Below are positions 23,229-38,200 of a stretch of 64,000 nt of DNA, piece after piece. The notes beneath the pieces are model-generated. The model ran no database searches. It was not told the origin of the DNA and saw only the letters and a list, made by a program, of their open reading frames with translations. Numbering within the stretch: the first letter of the stretch is position 1; each line of letters opens with the position of its first letter. The DNA is taken from contig SBHC01000081.1 of assembly GCA_006226375.1 (NCBI GenBank), positions 434,001-498,000 of the forward strand, read 5' to 3'. Made by a program: the position numbers and the translations under genes. Source of the DNA: Deltaproteobacteria bacterium. GTDB taxonomy: Bacteria; Myxococcota_C; UBA6777.

Positions 23229-26200
23229 TCACTCCACCATCCAGATGAAGCCATCCAATCCATTGGACGTGAGGCTCGTGCCACCGAAGGATTGGGTTCC
23301 GTTCAGGTTTCCAGAGACCCACAACTTCCCATTCTGGAAGACAAGATTTTCGAGGCGGGTTGTGCCAATACCAGTGGTGAAGTGATGGCTCAATACGTTG
23401 TTCGAAGCATCGACTTTGAAAATGTAGGAGGAGTGTACACTTGGTGTGTAAGATGTTCCTCCAAACGTCCCTCCCCCCGAACCAATGTGGACCAGAATAC
23501 GGCGATGATTGTTCGAATCAAATGTCATATGCATGTGATCCGTGATGGTGGTTTCGCCTATTTTTATGGGGGTAACCCAGTTTCCAGACGAATCAAGCTG
23601 TGCGAGAAACAAACCTGAGCCGTTACCGGGTAATGTCATTGTGGTCGATCCGAATACAACGTTCCCATTTTGGAAGTACCCAAAGACATGAACGTTGTCT
23701 GAGTTATCCACGGCAAGACCACGAACAAAAACACGCGAGGTTAGACCTGTGTCAGCTTTTCCAGTTGCAACCCACTGCCACACACCAGCGTTGTTTAGTT
23801 TGGCAACGAAGCCATCGCGACCCGTCCCAGCATGACTGACAGAAACGGTGCCAAACTGATGGGTTCCAGCATTGAGCAACAGTCCAGAGATGTAGACATT
23901 CCCAGAGCGATCAATTGCAATATCAGTCCCCCGAGAATTCACAGCGCTAGCCGTGCTTTTTGTAAACCATTGTTGAACACCAGCAGAGTTAAACTTAACA
24001 ACAAAGGTATTCTGCTGCGCTGAAGTCCCACCCATGGGTGTCCCCAAGACAGTTCGATCCGACGGTGTGTGTCCAACAACGTACACATTGCCACTGGAAT
24101 CCAATGTGACTCCTCGGGTCGAGGAGGAGTAATTGAACGACTTTGACCATGAAACATTGCCGCTCGCGTCATACTTAAGCAAGATCAACTGATCACCGGC
24201 AGCTTTGGTATACGTAGCACCTCCGATAGTCAGATCCCCACCCTGGTACATGGAGAATAGGATGTAAACACCGCTTGAGTCGGCGACAATGTGGGCAGGG
24301 TTATCATGGGTCGATGTCCCAAGAGACTTCGCCCACAAAGGGTTCCCACTGGAATCAAACTTGGCGACGCCAATATCATTTGCCGCGACACCAGGCAAAG
24401 TTGTGGAGCCAATAGTCGATGAGACATTGAACAAGAACAGAGTGTAGATGTTTCCATTGGGGTCCAATGCCATAGAGTTTGAATTCTGCGTATTGGCGCC
24501 ACCGTAGTTGAAGGTCACAGGAGCAACACAAGCACCTTGGTTGCAAACAGGAGTCGCTCCAGCGCAAGCGTTGCCACATGCACCACAGTGGTTGGCATCG
24601 GATTGTGTGTTCACACAAGTTCCGCTGCACTGCACTTCTCCGTTGGTGGGACAAGCGCACACACCAGCTTTGCAAGTGAGACCTGTTCCACAAGCGTTCC
24701 CACAAGCACCGCAATTGGTGTTTGTCGTCAGGTCGGTGCAGGTGCCGCTGCACAGGTCCTGCCCTTTGGAGCAAGGCAATGTCACCTTGCGGACCTTGTT
24801 GCCAGCAAACTCCGTGAAGTAAAGAGTCTTTCCATCCCAGAACATGCTGTAAGGACCGTTGGTTTGGGCGGAAGACACAGGCCCATCCACGGACGCACCC
24901 GAGGAACCAAACAACGTTGTCACCTGGTAGGTGGAGGTCATCTTGCGGATACGATTGCTGCTGTTGTCTGCAATGTAGAAGATACCCGCATCATCCATCA
25001 CAATCGTCATCGGTAGATTGAACCTTGCAGCTGTCCCCTGACCATCAAGAGTGCCTTGGGTTGAACCAGCCACCGTCGTGACGTTTCCATACACGTCAAT
25101 CTTCCGGATTTTGTGATTGAACCGGTCCACCACAAACAAGTTGCCGTCTTTCGAGTATGCTATACCGGAGGGCTGGTTAAAGACAGCGGAGGTTCCTTGA
25201 CCATCCGCAAAACCTGCAGCTCCCGATCCTGCAATGGTTGTTACATTTCCGCCGGGATCAATCTTCCGAATTCGGTTGTTGCTGTTGTCAGCCACATAGA
25301 TGTTGTCGTTGGGGTCAATCGCGAGGCTGATCGGCAAGTTAAACTTCGCAGCCGTGCCAAGTCCATCCGCGAATCCGCCTGTTCCACTGCCAGCGACCGT
25401 CGTGACGTTACCGTTGGTATCGATCTTTCGAATACGGTGATTGTCTGTGAAGAACAAGTTGCCGTTGGAGTCTTTGACGATGCCAAAGGTCTTTGTGTAT
25501 TTCGCAGTCGATAGCGTCCCATCCAAATAGCCAGAGGTACTTCCGGAGTAGGTCGTTACATTGTTGCTGCTATCGATCAAGCGGAGTCTGAAGTTATCGC
25601 GATCGCAAACAAGCAACCCACCAGCATGAGTCACCAAGCCAAAGGGACGGTTAAACCGAGCGGACGTTCCCTGAGCATCAACAAAGCCCTGGCTGGAGCC
25701 AGCAATGGTAGTCACACAAGCTATCGAATTTGCGACACAAGAACCGTTGCAGTCGTACGTTCCTGGAGCACAAACACATTGACCCGAAGAGCAGGTTTCC
25801 CCTGTTCCACAAGCGTTACCACACGCTCCACAGTTGGTTGTGGTGGTTAGGTCGGTACAGGTTCCGCTACACAGGTCCTGGCCGTCTGTGCAAGGCAGCC
25901 TGATTTGACGGATCCGGTGGTTGTTCACGTCTGCCACATACAGCTTGGCTCCTGTGAGAGCAAGACCCACTGGGTCATTGAACTTCGCAGAGGTTCCAAC
26001 ACCATCTGTCGTTCCCGTGGAGTTATCAACCCCTGCAAGAGTTGTAACGGCCCCAGCTTGGGTAATCTTACGGACGGTGTGCCGAGAACGAGACGACACA
26101 TAAAGGACACCAGCCGAGTCAATGATAACATCACCAGGTCTTCCAATCGCAGCCGCAGTCCCTTGCCCATCGGAATGGGCATCAAGACCTGTACCTGCGA

Positions 26201-29200
26201 TGGTTGTGACATTTCCGTTTGCATCGATCTTACGCACACGGTGGTTCAACGTATCCGCCACATAGACGTTCCCGTTGGCATCCACGGCAAGACTGGTAGG
26301 TGTATTAAACTTGGCCGATGTGCCCTGCCCGTCAGCATAACCAGCCGTTCCATCACCTGCTATGGTTGTGACATTGCCGCTCGTATCAATTTTACGAATA
26401 CGATGGTTATAGATCTCAGCCACATAGATGTTGCCATTGGAATCCATCGCAATACCATGAGACCCATTAAACCGAGCGGCTGTACCTTGAGCATCAACAT
26501 AACCCGAAGCACCTGAAGAGCCTGTACCACCGCCAGCAAAGGTCGTGACATTTCCACCCGTATCAATCTTCCGGATAGCATGGTTGGAGCTATCCGCGAA
26601 GAACATGTTACCACCCGAGTCAAACAGTAGGAAGCTTGGGAAGTGCATGGTAGACGAAGCTCTCGCACCGTTGGCAAACCCTATCACACCCGTCCCAGCA
26701 AAGTTCGTCACGTTCGCATGAGCATCAATCTTACGAATACGATGGTTTTGGAAGTCACCTACATAAATGTTACCGCTGCTGTCAACAGTAACAGCGTGTG
26801 GCTTGTTGAACTTCGCTGAAGTGCCCTGACCAGCCTGATAACCTGCGGTGCTTCCCGCGACCGTTGAGACGCAAATGGTACCGTTGGGGACACAAGAACC
26901 CGCACAGCTAAACTGACCGCTGGGGCAGACACAAGCTCCACCACTGCATGACTTACCAGTTCCACAGACGTTGCCGCACGTTCCACAGTTGTTGTTGTCG
27001 TTGAGCAAGTCTTTGCAGGTTCCACTACAAACCGATTGGCTCACCGTCGAACAGGGGAACGTGAGCACCCGCACCTTATGGTTGGTAGCATCCACGAGGT
27101 AGATCTTGTTGCCAGCAATCACCAAGTCATGGGGGTTGTTGAATTGTGCGGTCGAACCGGGACCATCAGCGAAGCCAGCGATTCCCGTACCTGCAACGGT
27201 GACAACGTTACCTTGGGGATCGACGCGCCGCAGCGCATGACTCTCAAAGCCCACCACCCACAAGTAACCGGCGCTATCCAACTTCAATCGCGTCGGTCGG
27301 TTGAACTGGGCCGTTCCTGCGTTGCCATCGACCCGACCGGCCGTTCCGTTTCCAGAGAAGGTCGTGACATTTCCGTTGGTGTCGATCTTACGAATGCGGT
27401 GGTTGTACTGGTCAGCCACAAAGATGTTACCTGAGCCATCCACCACAACTCCCGTAGGACGGTCAAATTGAGCGGAAGCTGCCGAACCATCAGCGAAACC
27501 TTGTGTGCCGCTGCCTGCGATGGTTGTCACCACACCCGAAGACGTAATTTTACGAATTCTTTGGTTTGCCTGGTCAGCGACAATCAAGTTCCCTGAACCA
27601 TCAAAGGCGACGCCGGAGGTTCGCTTAAACAGAGCCCCTGTTCCGGTTCCATCCAGATAGCCACCTCCCGCTCCTGCAAAGGTCGTGACCACACCAGCTT
27701 GTGTGACTTTCCGGATCTTGTTGTTGCGCCAGTCACCGATAAACAAGTTACCTGAACCATCGATCGCGGCGCTCTGAGGATCACGGAACGACGCCGCAGC
27801 ACCCGTTCCATCGGCAAAGGTACCTACGCCACTTCCAGCCAACAACGTCACATTCGCGTTGGTATCAACCTTACGAATACGATGGTTGACAGCTTCCACC
27901 ACATACAAGTTACCAGAGCCATCTCTGGCCAGACCGAGAGGTGCGTTAAACTGTGCAGAGGTGCCTTGTGCGTTAGTGTAACCCGCGGTGCTACCGGCGA
28001 AGGTCTCCACACAGATCTCGGAGTCATCAATGCAAGTGTTGTTGCATAACTTCTTGCCTGTCGGACAGACACATTGACCGCTGGTGCATACCCGACCGGT
28101 GCTACAAGCGTTACCACAGGCGCCACAATTGGTCGTGGTTGTGAGCGCAGTACAAGTTCCGCTGCAAAGACCTTCTCCATCCGTGCAGGGCAAGGTGATC
28201 TTTCGTAACAGGTGATTGCCACCGTCCGACACATACAACGATGTCCCACGTATAGCTACTTTGTAGGGACCATTGAAGGTTGCAGACGACCCAATTCCGT
28301 CAGCCGTGCCTGTGCTTCCTGTACCAGCAAGTGTCGAGACAGAGCCGCCTTGCGTGATTTTAATGATGTTATGACTGTTCCAGTTGGCCACATACACATT
28401 GCCCGCTTTGTCAACGACAACGCCACGCAAGCCAGTTAGGTTGCCTGGCAAAGTGGAAACCACGCCCGCTGGAGTAACTTTACGAACCTTTTGGGTCCAG
28501 TGGTCTGCGACATACACATTCCCCAGGTCGTCCACAGACACATCACTGGGATAATAGAACTTCGCAGTCGTACCGGGGCCATCGGTTCCACCAGCACTTC
28601 CCGACCCGGCCAATGTTGTCACATTCCCGTTTGGATCAATCTTTCGGATACGTTGGCCGTGGATGTCAGCCACATACAAGAAACCAGCTGTATCAAAGGC
28701 TAGGCCTCCCGGTTGGTTAAACTTCGCAGCGGCGCCCTGTCCATCAGCATAGCCAGCCGTGCTACCAGCGAATGTTGTAACATTCCCGCCAGTATCAATC
28801 TTACGAATCACATGGTTGCCTCGATCGCCAACAAAGATGTTTCCATTGCTATCAATCGCAACACCTGCCGGGCTTTTGAATTGTGCGGATGCTTTGGGCC
28901 CATTAACGAGGCCGCCAGTGCCCGTACCTGCGAAGGTACTGACATTCCCGTTCGTGTCGATCTTTCGAATCACATGGTTGCCAAAGTCAGCCAAGTAGAT
29001 GTTACCTGAAGAATCAATGGCCATCGCATGCGGAGTGCTGAACTTCACAGCAGAACCTTGACCATCTTGTAGACCTTGGGTGCTACCCGCAATCGTGGAC
29101 ACACAAACCGTGCCGTCATTCACGCAGCTACCAGCACAGCAGAACTTCCCTGTACCACAAACGATTCCACAGCCACCACAGTTGTTGTTGTTGGTTTGTG

Positions 29201-32200
29201 TATCTTTGCACACGCCACCACAGCGAGTTTGCCCGGTTCCACAAGCGGCAACACATTGACCAGAGACGCACTCTTGGCCGGTGCTACAAGCAGTACCGCA
29301 GACACCACAGTTGGATGTTGTTGTCAGGTCCGTACAGGTACCACTGCAGAGGCCCTGGCCTGCTGGACAGGCGAGTCGGATCCTTCGAATCCTGTGATTG
29401 AGGTAGTCGTTGACGTAGAGATAGTTACCTTTCAAAGCCAGGCCTGCTGGAGAATTGAACTTGGCCGTTCCAGCGGCTCCATCAACGTTGCCCGACGAGC
29501 CCGAACCTGCAAGATTCGATACGAAACCAGCCGAGTTAATCTTCCGGATCTTATGGTTGCCACCATCTGCAACATAGATTTGTCCGGCCGCATCCATCGC
29601 AAGACCACGTGGTCCAGAGAATGTTGCGCTTGTCCCGCTTCCGTTCGTGGAACCGACAGCGCCAGATCCTGCAAACGTAGAGACAAGGCCTGTCGGCGTT
29701 ATTTTACGAATACGATGATTGTCACGGTCAGCCACATACACATTGCCGAGATCATCAACTGCCAAAGCATAGGGGAACTTAAAGAAAGCCGCAGCCCCTT
29801 GACCGTCGGCAAAGCCCGAAGTTCCATTCCCTGCCAATGTCGAAACATACCCTGACGGTGTGACTTTCCGAACTTTCTTAATATGGAAGTCACCGACATA
29901 GAGGTTGCCTAGCGCATCAATCGTAATGCCGTAGGGCTCTGCAAACGACGCAGACGTTCCCTGCCCATTCGTACTTGCCCTGACACCGTTACCTGCGAAC
30001 GTAGTAACATTACCGTTGGTATCGATCTTGCGTATTTTGTTGTTGCCTTGTTCTGCAACGTACGTATTCCCTGAGCTATCCTGTGTCACGCTGATGGGAA
30101 GGTTGAACGATGCTGACGTCCCTTGTCCATCCACGCTCCCACTCGCACCTGAACCTGCGAGCGTCGTTACGTTACCGTTGGCATCAATCTTTCGGATACG
30201 ACGATTGTTGGTATCCGCCACAAAGAGGTTGCCAGCGCTATCAATCCAGATACCGCCCTGAGGCCCAGAAAACTTCGCAGCAGTTCCTTGCCCATTTAAG
30301 AAGCCGGCGGTGCTACCTGCAAACGTCGAAACACAAACCGTGCCGTCATTCACACAAGCACCCGCGCAACAGAACGTCCCCGAGCCACAAACCGTGCCAC
30401 AGCCACCGCAGTTGTTGCTGTCAGCTTGTGTATCTTTGCAGACTCCACTGCAGCGCGTTTGGCCCGTACCACAAGCCGCGACACATTGGCCGGAGATACA
30501 GGTTTGTCCGGTGCTACAGACGTTACCGCAACGACCGCAGTTGGCCGTGGTCGTAAGGTCTGTGCAGGAGCCGCTGCAGAGACCCTGACCGTTTTGGCAA
30601 GGCAGGGTCGCTTTGCGGAGCTTGTGATTTCGGCGGTCCGAGATGTAGAGAATGGAACCCTGCACAAGCAAACCACTGATGGGCTCAAACTGTGCAGATG
30701 TAGCGACACCATCCTTGAAGCCTGCGACGCCTGTCCCTGCAAATGTGGTGACGTTTCCAGCCGAATCCACCTTGCGAATTTTGGCTCCGGCCCACTCGCC
30801 AACGTAAAGCTGGCCCGCTGCATCGATGGTGATCGTATACGGCAGGCTGAAGGACGCTGATGTTCCCTGTCCATCCGCAGCACCCGAAGCACCAGATCCA
30901 GCAAGAGTTGTCACAGTACCATCGGGGGCAACCTTGCGGACACGGTTGTTGTAACCAACCACATACATGTTATCGAGCCCATCAATGGCGAGACCCAGAG
31001 GCCGGTCGAACTTCGCAGATGTACCCACACCGTCTTGGAAACCTTGTGTACTTCCAGCAAAGGTTGTCACGTTTCCATTGGGATCAATCTTACGAATTTT
31101 ATGATTGTTGAATTCACAGACAAAGAGGTTGCCTTGTGAATCCATCACAATGCCGGAAGGCTTACTGAGGCTGGCGGAGGTGCCTTGCCCATCAGTAGAC
31201 CCTGCAACACCTGAACCTGCAAAGTTTGTGACTGTCCCACCCGCATCAATCTTTCGAACACGATGACCATCGTAGTCTGTGATGTAAAAGTTACCAGCAG
31301 AGTCACGAACAATTCCAAAGGGTCCAGAGAAGACAGCAGAAGCCTTTGGACCGTTCACGTTTCCGTTCCCTCCGGTTCCTGCAAACGTCGTCACATTGTA
31401 GCTGGTATCCACTTTTCGAATACGGTGGTTGGCAAAATCCGTGATGTACAGATTGTTGGAGCCATCCATCACAAGGTTGGAGTTGTTATCAAACTTGGCA
31501 GAGGTTCCCTGACCATCGGCAAAACCGGCCGTACTTCCCGCAACGGTTGTGACACAGACCGTACCATCGTTCACGCAGCTACCAGAACAGCAGAACTTTC
31601 CGGAGCCACAGACCGTTCCACAACCACCGCAGTTGTTGTTGTCGGTCTGCGTATCTTTGCAGACTCCACCACAGCGCGTCTGCCCTGTACCACAGGCTGT
31701 CACACACTGACCAGAGAGGCATTCCTGACCGGTGCTACAGGCATTTCCACAAGCACCACAATTGGTCGTATTTGTGAGCGCAGTACAGAGGTTGCCACAG
31801 CGCCCAACTCCCAAGTTACAAGGTAGCTTCACTTTGCGGATGCGATGATTTCCAAGGTCACCCACATACAGAGAATTGCCCTTTCCAGCGATTCCGAAGA
31901 TTGCACCAAATGTCGCCGTGGAGCCAGGTCCATCTTGCGCACCTGTCACTCCAGTTCCTGCAATCGTAGTCACATTGAAGCTAGAATCCATCTTGCGAAT
32001 TCGATTGGACTGCGACTGGCTGATGTAGAAGATCCCTGCCCCATCGATCAAGATGCCTGAGGGAGACTGGAAGGTAGCAGAGGTGCCCTGCCCGTCTGTG
32101 GACGAGGCTGCGCCAGAGCCAGCGACCGTGGTGACATTTCCGTTGGTGTCAATCTTACGAATACGATGGTTTCCAGTGTCCGCCACATACACGTTGTCGA

Positions 32201-35200
32201 ACGCATCCACGGCGACATCGTAAGGCGACGCAAACTTCGCAGCCGAACCTTGACCATCCGCATAACCCGACGTACTCCCCGCCAGCGTGGTGACGTTACC
32301 ATTCGGATCAATCTTTCGGATACGACTGTTGTTGTGTTCCGCGACAATCAAGTTGCCCAGGCTGTCAAAGGCCATGCCAAACGGAGCGTTCAGTTGGGCT
32401 GCGGTTCCTTGTCCATCCAAAGCACCAGGCGAACCACTACCGGCAAAGGTTGTCACGTTCCCGTTGGTATCAATCTTCCGAATTCGATGGTTGTCAAAGT
32501 CAGAGACGTAGAGGTTCCCAGACGAATCAAAGACCAACGCAATGGGCTTATTGAACGTTGCTGAAGCCTTGGGTCCATTGGTGCTACCTTGTGTTCCTGT
32601 TCCAGCGAAGGTCGTGACATTTCCACTCGTATCGATTTTACGGATACGATGGTTGGCGGCATCCGCAACAAATACATTGCCGGACGAGTCCACAGTCACA
32701 CCATGAGGGTTGAAGAATCGAGCGGAGGTTCCTTGTGCGTCCTGGTATCCTTGGGAGCTACCGGCGTAGGTGGTAACGCAAACGGTACCATCGTTCACAC
32801 AGGTTCCATTGCACTTAAATTGACCCAGCGGGCACCCACAAGTTCCACGTATGCAAACCTCCCCGCCCCCGCCACAAGCATTCCCACAAGCACTGCAATG
32901 GCTTGCGTCCGTTTGGAGGTTTGCGCAGGTTCCTGTGCACAAGGTAAGTCCTCCGGTACAAGAGAAATTGACGGTAGCCGTGGGGGGACCTGTGGCAATC
33001 CCTGTAGTGTTACCGTAACCCAATCGACCGTTCAGTCCACTACCCCAGCACTTGAGAGTGTCGTCGTCCAACGCGGCACAGCTATGGTCCCTTCCCACAG
33101 TAATGCCTGTCGCGGTACGACCAGTGCCCAGGTTGACAGCGACAGGAGTTGTTCGTTGTGACGTGGTTCCATCCCCAAGTTGACCTGAAGCGTTATGGCC
33201 CCAACATTTCACAGAGTTGTCATCGAGAAGGGCACAAGAGTGAATGGGTCCAAGATCGAGAGCCTTGGCAGTTCGCCCAGTACCCAAATTGACGGCTGTG
33301 GGTGTAGATGTGTTCGTGGTGCTTCCGATGCCCAACTGCCCTGAAGAGTTACGCCCCCAACATTTCACGGAGCCATCATCCAAGATCGCGCAGGCGTGTT
33401 CTTGACCTGCTGCAACAAAGACAGCTGTCCGGCCTGCTCCCAAATCAAGAGTCGAACTTGGTGGAGCGCTGGTACTCGCACCGCTCACACCGAGCTGACC
33501 GTAGGTGTTGTTACCCCAGCACTTGATTTGTCCGTTGGTAAGAAGCACACAGCTGAAATAAAGTCCTATCGCATGTTGCTGTGCTTTCAACCCTGTACCA
33601 AGGTTCACAGTTGAGGGAGAAGAGATAGCATAGTGATGGGCAAGACCGAGCTGCCCCGATTGGTTCCGGCCCCAACATTTGAGCGTACCGTCCGACAACA
33701 CAGCGCACGCGTCATGATGACCCACCGCAATCGAGACAACTGTACCTCCAACACTGATACCGGTTGTTTTGGGCTCAAGAACATTGGTTGTGCCTCCGTA
33801 ACCAATCTGTCCTCGATCGTTCCAACCCCAACACTTCACATCACCGTTGTCGAGCAGAACACAGGTCATACGCTCGCCAGCTTTTACTTGGATGACCGTT
33901 CGGCCCGTTCCTACGGCCACAGGTGTTACACTCGGACCGAACCGTTCGTTCGTATCGCCATAGCCTAACTTGCCAAAGTCACCCTTGCCCCAACAGTGCA
34001 GAGCACCGCTGACCACGGCACAAGTCGAGTCGAATCCAGCGTCCACAAACAAACCGGGTGCGGTGCATGTACCCGACGAGCAGACCGTACTTCCTGTGCA
34101 TCGACTACCGCAGCTTCCACAGTTGTAGTAGCTGGTTTGTACGTTGACACAAACGTTACTGCAGTTGGTTTCCCCCCCGCCACACACAACCTGGTCAGGA
34201 ATCTGCCAAACAAACAAGTTGGTGTTTCCACTGGACGTTAACGTTCCAGCGTTGACGAAGCTACCTGCGTCACGCACAGACCCTGTCACATACACCCGGT
34301 CGCCACGATAAGTAAGACCATACGGGACTTCTTGCCCGGTACCGTTTGTAGAACGAGTCCAAGAGATGGCGCCCGTGCTGCTCGCTTTCACCAACAACAT
34401 ATCGCGGTTGGAGGTTTGCGTTGCGACATACAAGGTACCATCCACAGTCGCTCCAATATGAGCCAACTGGAAGGTAATGAAGCTATCCCCTGAGGGTGAT
34501 GTTACCATCCGAGTGTAGTTTTGGGCGAAGCTTTCAATGTCACCAATCGCCTTCGCAAATCGCCAGCTACCCGAAGAGGAAAGACTCGCAAGGAAGACGG
34601 AATAAGCATTGCTTGTGGAAGACTTCGAGATGGTGGTGGAGCCAAAGACAACATCATCCCCGTTGTAGATACCTGAAACGTAAACGTTGTCGTTGCCGTC
34701 CACGCTGATGCTAAAGGGAAGAGAGTTGTAATTGGCAGGAGTGGCAGCAGCCGTCACTTTGACCCACTGCCAAGCCCCGGCGCTGTTAACTTTCGCCACA
34801 AAGGCATTCTTTCCTGTCGTTGAGGCTGTCCCTGTGACTGCTCCAAAGGTATAGCCACCTTGAGAGACATACCCAGAGAGATAGGCATCACCTTTGGAGT
34901 CAACTGTAACAGCGTAGCCACGGGAGTCTGTGTTGGTGGTCTCTTGCTTCAACCAGACCAAGTTACCGTTTTTGTCGAGCTTGGCCACAAACGCTCGATG
35001 AATGGTGCTAACCCCAGCAATGGCGGTTCCTGCAACGGTACAAGTTCCACGCAATGAACCTGCCCAATAAATGTTATCGTTGGAGTCAACAGCCAATTGG
35101 TAGCCATCCCCCGCCTCCACTCCAATGGGAGAGCTATCGGATGACTTGGTCCAAAGCACCGCTCCATCACTAGCCCGGTACTTCACGATCACCAAGCGAT

Positions 35201-38200
35201 TGAACTTGGTATAGCTAACACCACCGACCGTAAATGCTCCTCCCGCATTGTAGTAGTAGACGATCGGATTGCCCTGGCTATCCACCACAACATTACGGAC
35301 CTGCTCATGACCCGATCCAGCAAAATTCACCGCCCACAACGCCGTACCTGCCGGGCTGATCTTAACCAAGGCAGAGTCATTGCCACCTGTACCATTTAGA
35401 GTGATGGAATCCATCGTAAAGGATACGTTGTAGTGGAAGGCAACGAACATATTGCCCGATGCATCCGTAGCAACGTCGATGCCGGTTTCATTGCTGCTTG
35501 CCCCCTTCTGGAACAAGAGCGGTGAACCACAAGTTCCCGATTGGCAAACCTGCCCGATAGAGCAGGAGGTGCCGCACGTTCCACAGTTGTCTTGGTCCAA
35601 CTTGAGGTTCTTGCACGCGCCGCTGCAGTTGGTTTTGCCCGAGGGACAGCCGCATACACCGTCGATACAAACTTGCCCGGAGCTACAAGCATTACCACAG
35701 GCGCCACAGTTGGCTTCGGTGGTCAGGTCGGTACAAACGCCGCTGCAGAGGCCTTTTCCTGCCTTGCAAGGCAACTCAGCGACACGAACTTTGTTGTTGC
35801 TGTAGTCCGCAATGTAGAGCTTGTTGCTGTTCAAGAAGACACTTTGTGGCGTGAAGAAGGATGCAGTCGTTCCTGGTCCGTCTTGGCTACCTGTGGTTCC
35901 GATACCAGCCAACGTTGTAACATTAAAGCTGGAGTCTATTTTACGGATCCGAGAGGTCGATCCGCCTACTTCGGAGATGTAGATGATTCCGGCTGGATCG
36001 ATGAAGATACCGGAAGGATTGGTGAAGGATGCTGCTGTTCCTTGGCCGTTCGTACTGCCCGCAGAACCAGAACCTGCAACTGTAGTGACTGTTCCATCTG
36101 GAGTAATCTTTCGAATGCGATGATTGCCGTAATCAGTCACATACACATTACCGCGACTGTCCACAGCAACACGTCGAGGTTGATTAAACTGGGCAGCCGT
36201 CCCCTGACCGTCTTGGTAACCCGCAGTGCTACCTGCAAAGGTGGTCACATTTCCTTGTGGATCGATCTTACGGATTCTGTTGTTGCTGATGTCGGCCACA
36301 TAGAGATTATCGTTGGAATCAATCGCAATACCATGTGGTGTGTGGAACCCAGCCGATGTTCCTTGACCATTGGTAGCACCTGTCCCACCACTTCCTGCAA
36401 AGGTAGTGACGTTTCCGTTGGTAGCGATTTTCCGAATTCTCTGACCGTTGTGTTCAGTGACATACAAGTTGCCTTGCGAGTCGATCACAATACCTGCCGG
36501 GTTTTGGAAGGTTGCCGACAATCGAGGACCATTCGTACCACCTGCTGCCCCTGTACCGGCGAAGGTTGTGACATTTCCGCTGGTATCAATTTTCCGAATC
36601 AGATGAGAGGCTGCCTCAGGAATGTACAAGTTCCCTGAAGAGTCTACAGCAAAGTCGTAGGGTCGGCTGAGTTGAGATGTCAGCCTTGGCCCGTTTACAG
36701 TACCTTGCGTACCTGTACCTGCAAAGGTCGTAACGCAGATGGTTCCGTTGGCCACACACTGACCGTCACATACAAACTGACCTGTGGGGCAAGCACACGT
36801 TCCGCTGGAGCACGTTTGACCATTCGCGCAAGCGTTTCCACACGCACCACAGTGTGCAGTAGAGGTTTGAGTATTGGCGCAAACGCCGTTGCACAGGGCC
36901 TCACCGGTGCCACACCACTGGCAAACCGGGAACGGACCCGATACTGTTTTTTCAGCGACATTGCAGCCTGTGTTGGCCGCTTCATGACAAACGAAGGTTC
37001 GACCGGAGTGGTCGCCACTTCCAGAAGTTCCTAAGCTATGGAAGGCATACCAGGTTTGGCCTGTGGAGGTGGAGACAAAGATCTGTCCACCTGTCACAAA
37101 GGTATTTGTGATGTTGGAGCTACATTGAGCCTGCCCACCTGTCACAACGTATTCGGGCACTGTGGTTGCTGCGCTGCTGTTGCTCCGTAAGCTAACCGCG
37201 CTCAGACAACCACCATGAACCTTAACATCCATATCCATACGAATGAAACGTCTGGAACCGCCCATCCCTGCGATAGCTGCCGCTCGGATATGACCCAATG
37301 CGGTGTTGTCTTTCGGAGTGGCCAGCGTCATGGAACGTCCTGTACAGAACGCCCGCGTGTCAGTGAGGTTTTTGTTGTACGCTGACATCCGAACTTCGTA
37401 CCGGTTGGTCATATCACAGTAGGCCAGGAAGACTGGGTCTGTCCCATCCTTCAGGTAGTAGGTGCCTGAGCTAGCAGAGCCGTTGGCTGTGAGGATAGCT
37501 TTGCAAGAAGTTGCTGGGTTGTAGAAGTTACCCAGCGAAGCAGCCGCACAAGAACCGGAGCTACAAACCTGACTGCTCGTACAAGATGTGTTGCAAGCGC
37601 CACAATGATAACGGCTCTCTTGGGTGTTTACACAGACACTGCCGCAAGCGGTCAACCCACAGGCCGTACAACTCCCTTTGTTGCACATCGAAGCCAGATC
37701 AGCTTCTACGATATCACCACCGATTCCATTTCCAGTGGAGTGGCTCTCGTTTTGTCCCCAGCACTTCACAGCGCCATTATCGAGAATGGCACAGACGTGA
37801 TTGCTTGCAGCTGTGATGTATTTCGCGGTTCGACCAGCACTAAGATCGACCGACTGCGTAATCGGGAGGTGGATACTTTCTTTGTGTCGAAGTCCTAGCT
37901 GTCCATTCGCGTTCTCCCCCCAACACTTGACGGTGTCGTTGTCGAGGATGGCACAAGTGAACTTCGCACCAAGAGCTACAGACTTTGCAGTACGGCCAGT
38001 ACCTAGATTTACGGAGTTACCTAGCCCATAGATAGTCTGGGAGTTACCCGTTCCCAATTGACCAACGTCATTCAGGCCCCAACACTTCAGAGAGTCATCA
38101 TCCAGGATGGCACAAGCGTGAGAAGCCCCCATGAATACTTTCTTGGCGGTGCGTCCGGTTCCAAGGTTTACAACCGATGCAGAAGGGCTGATAAGTCGAT

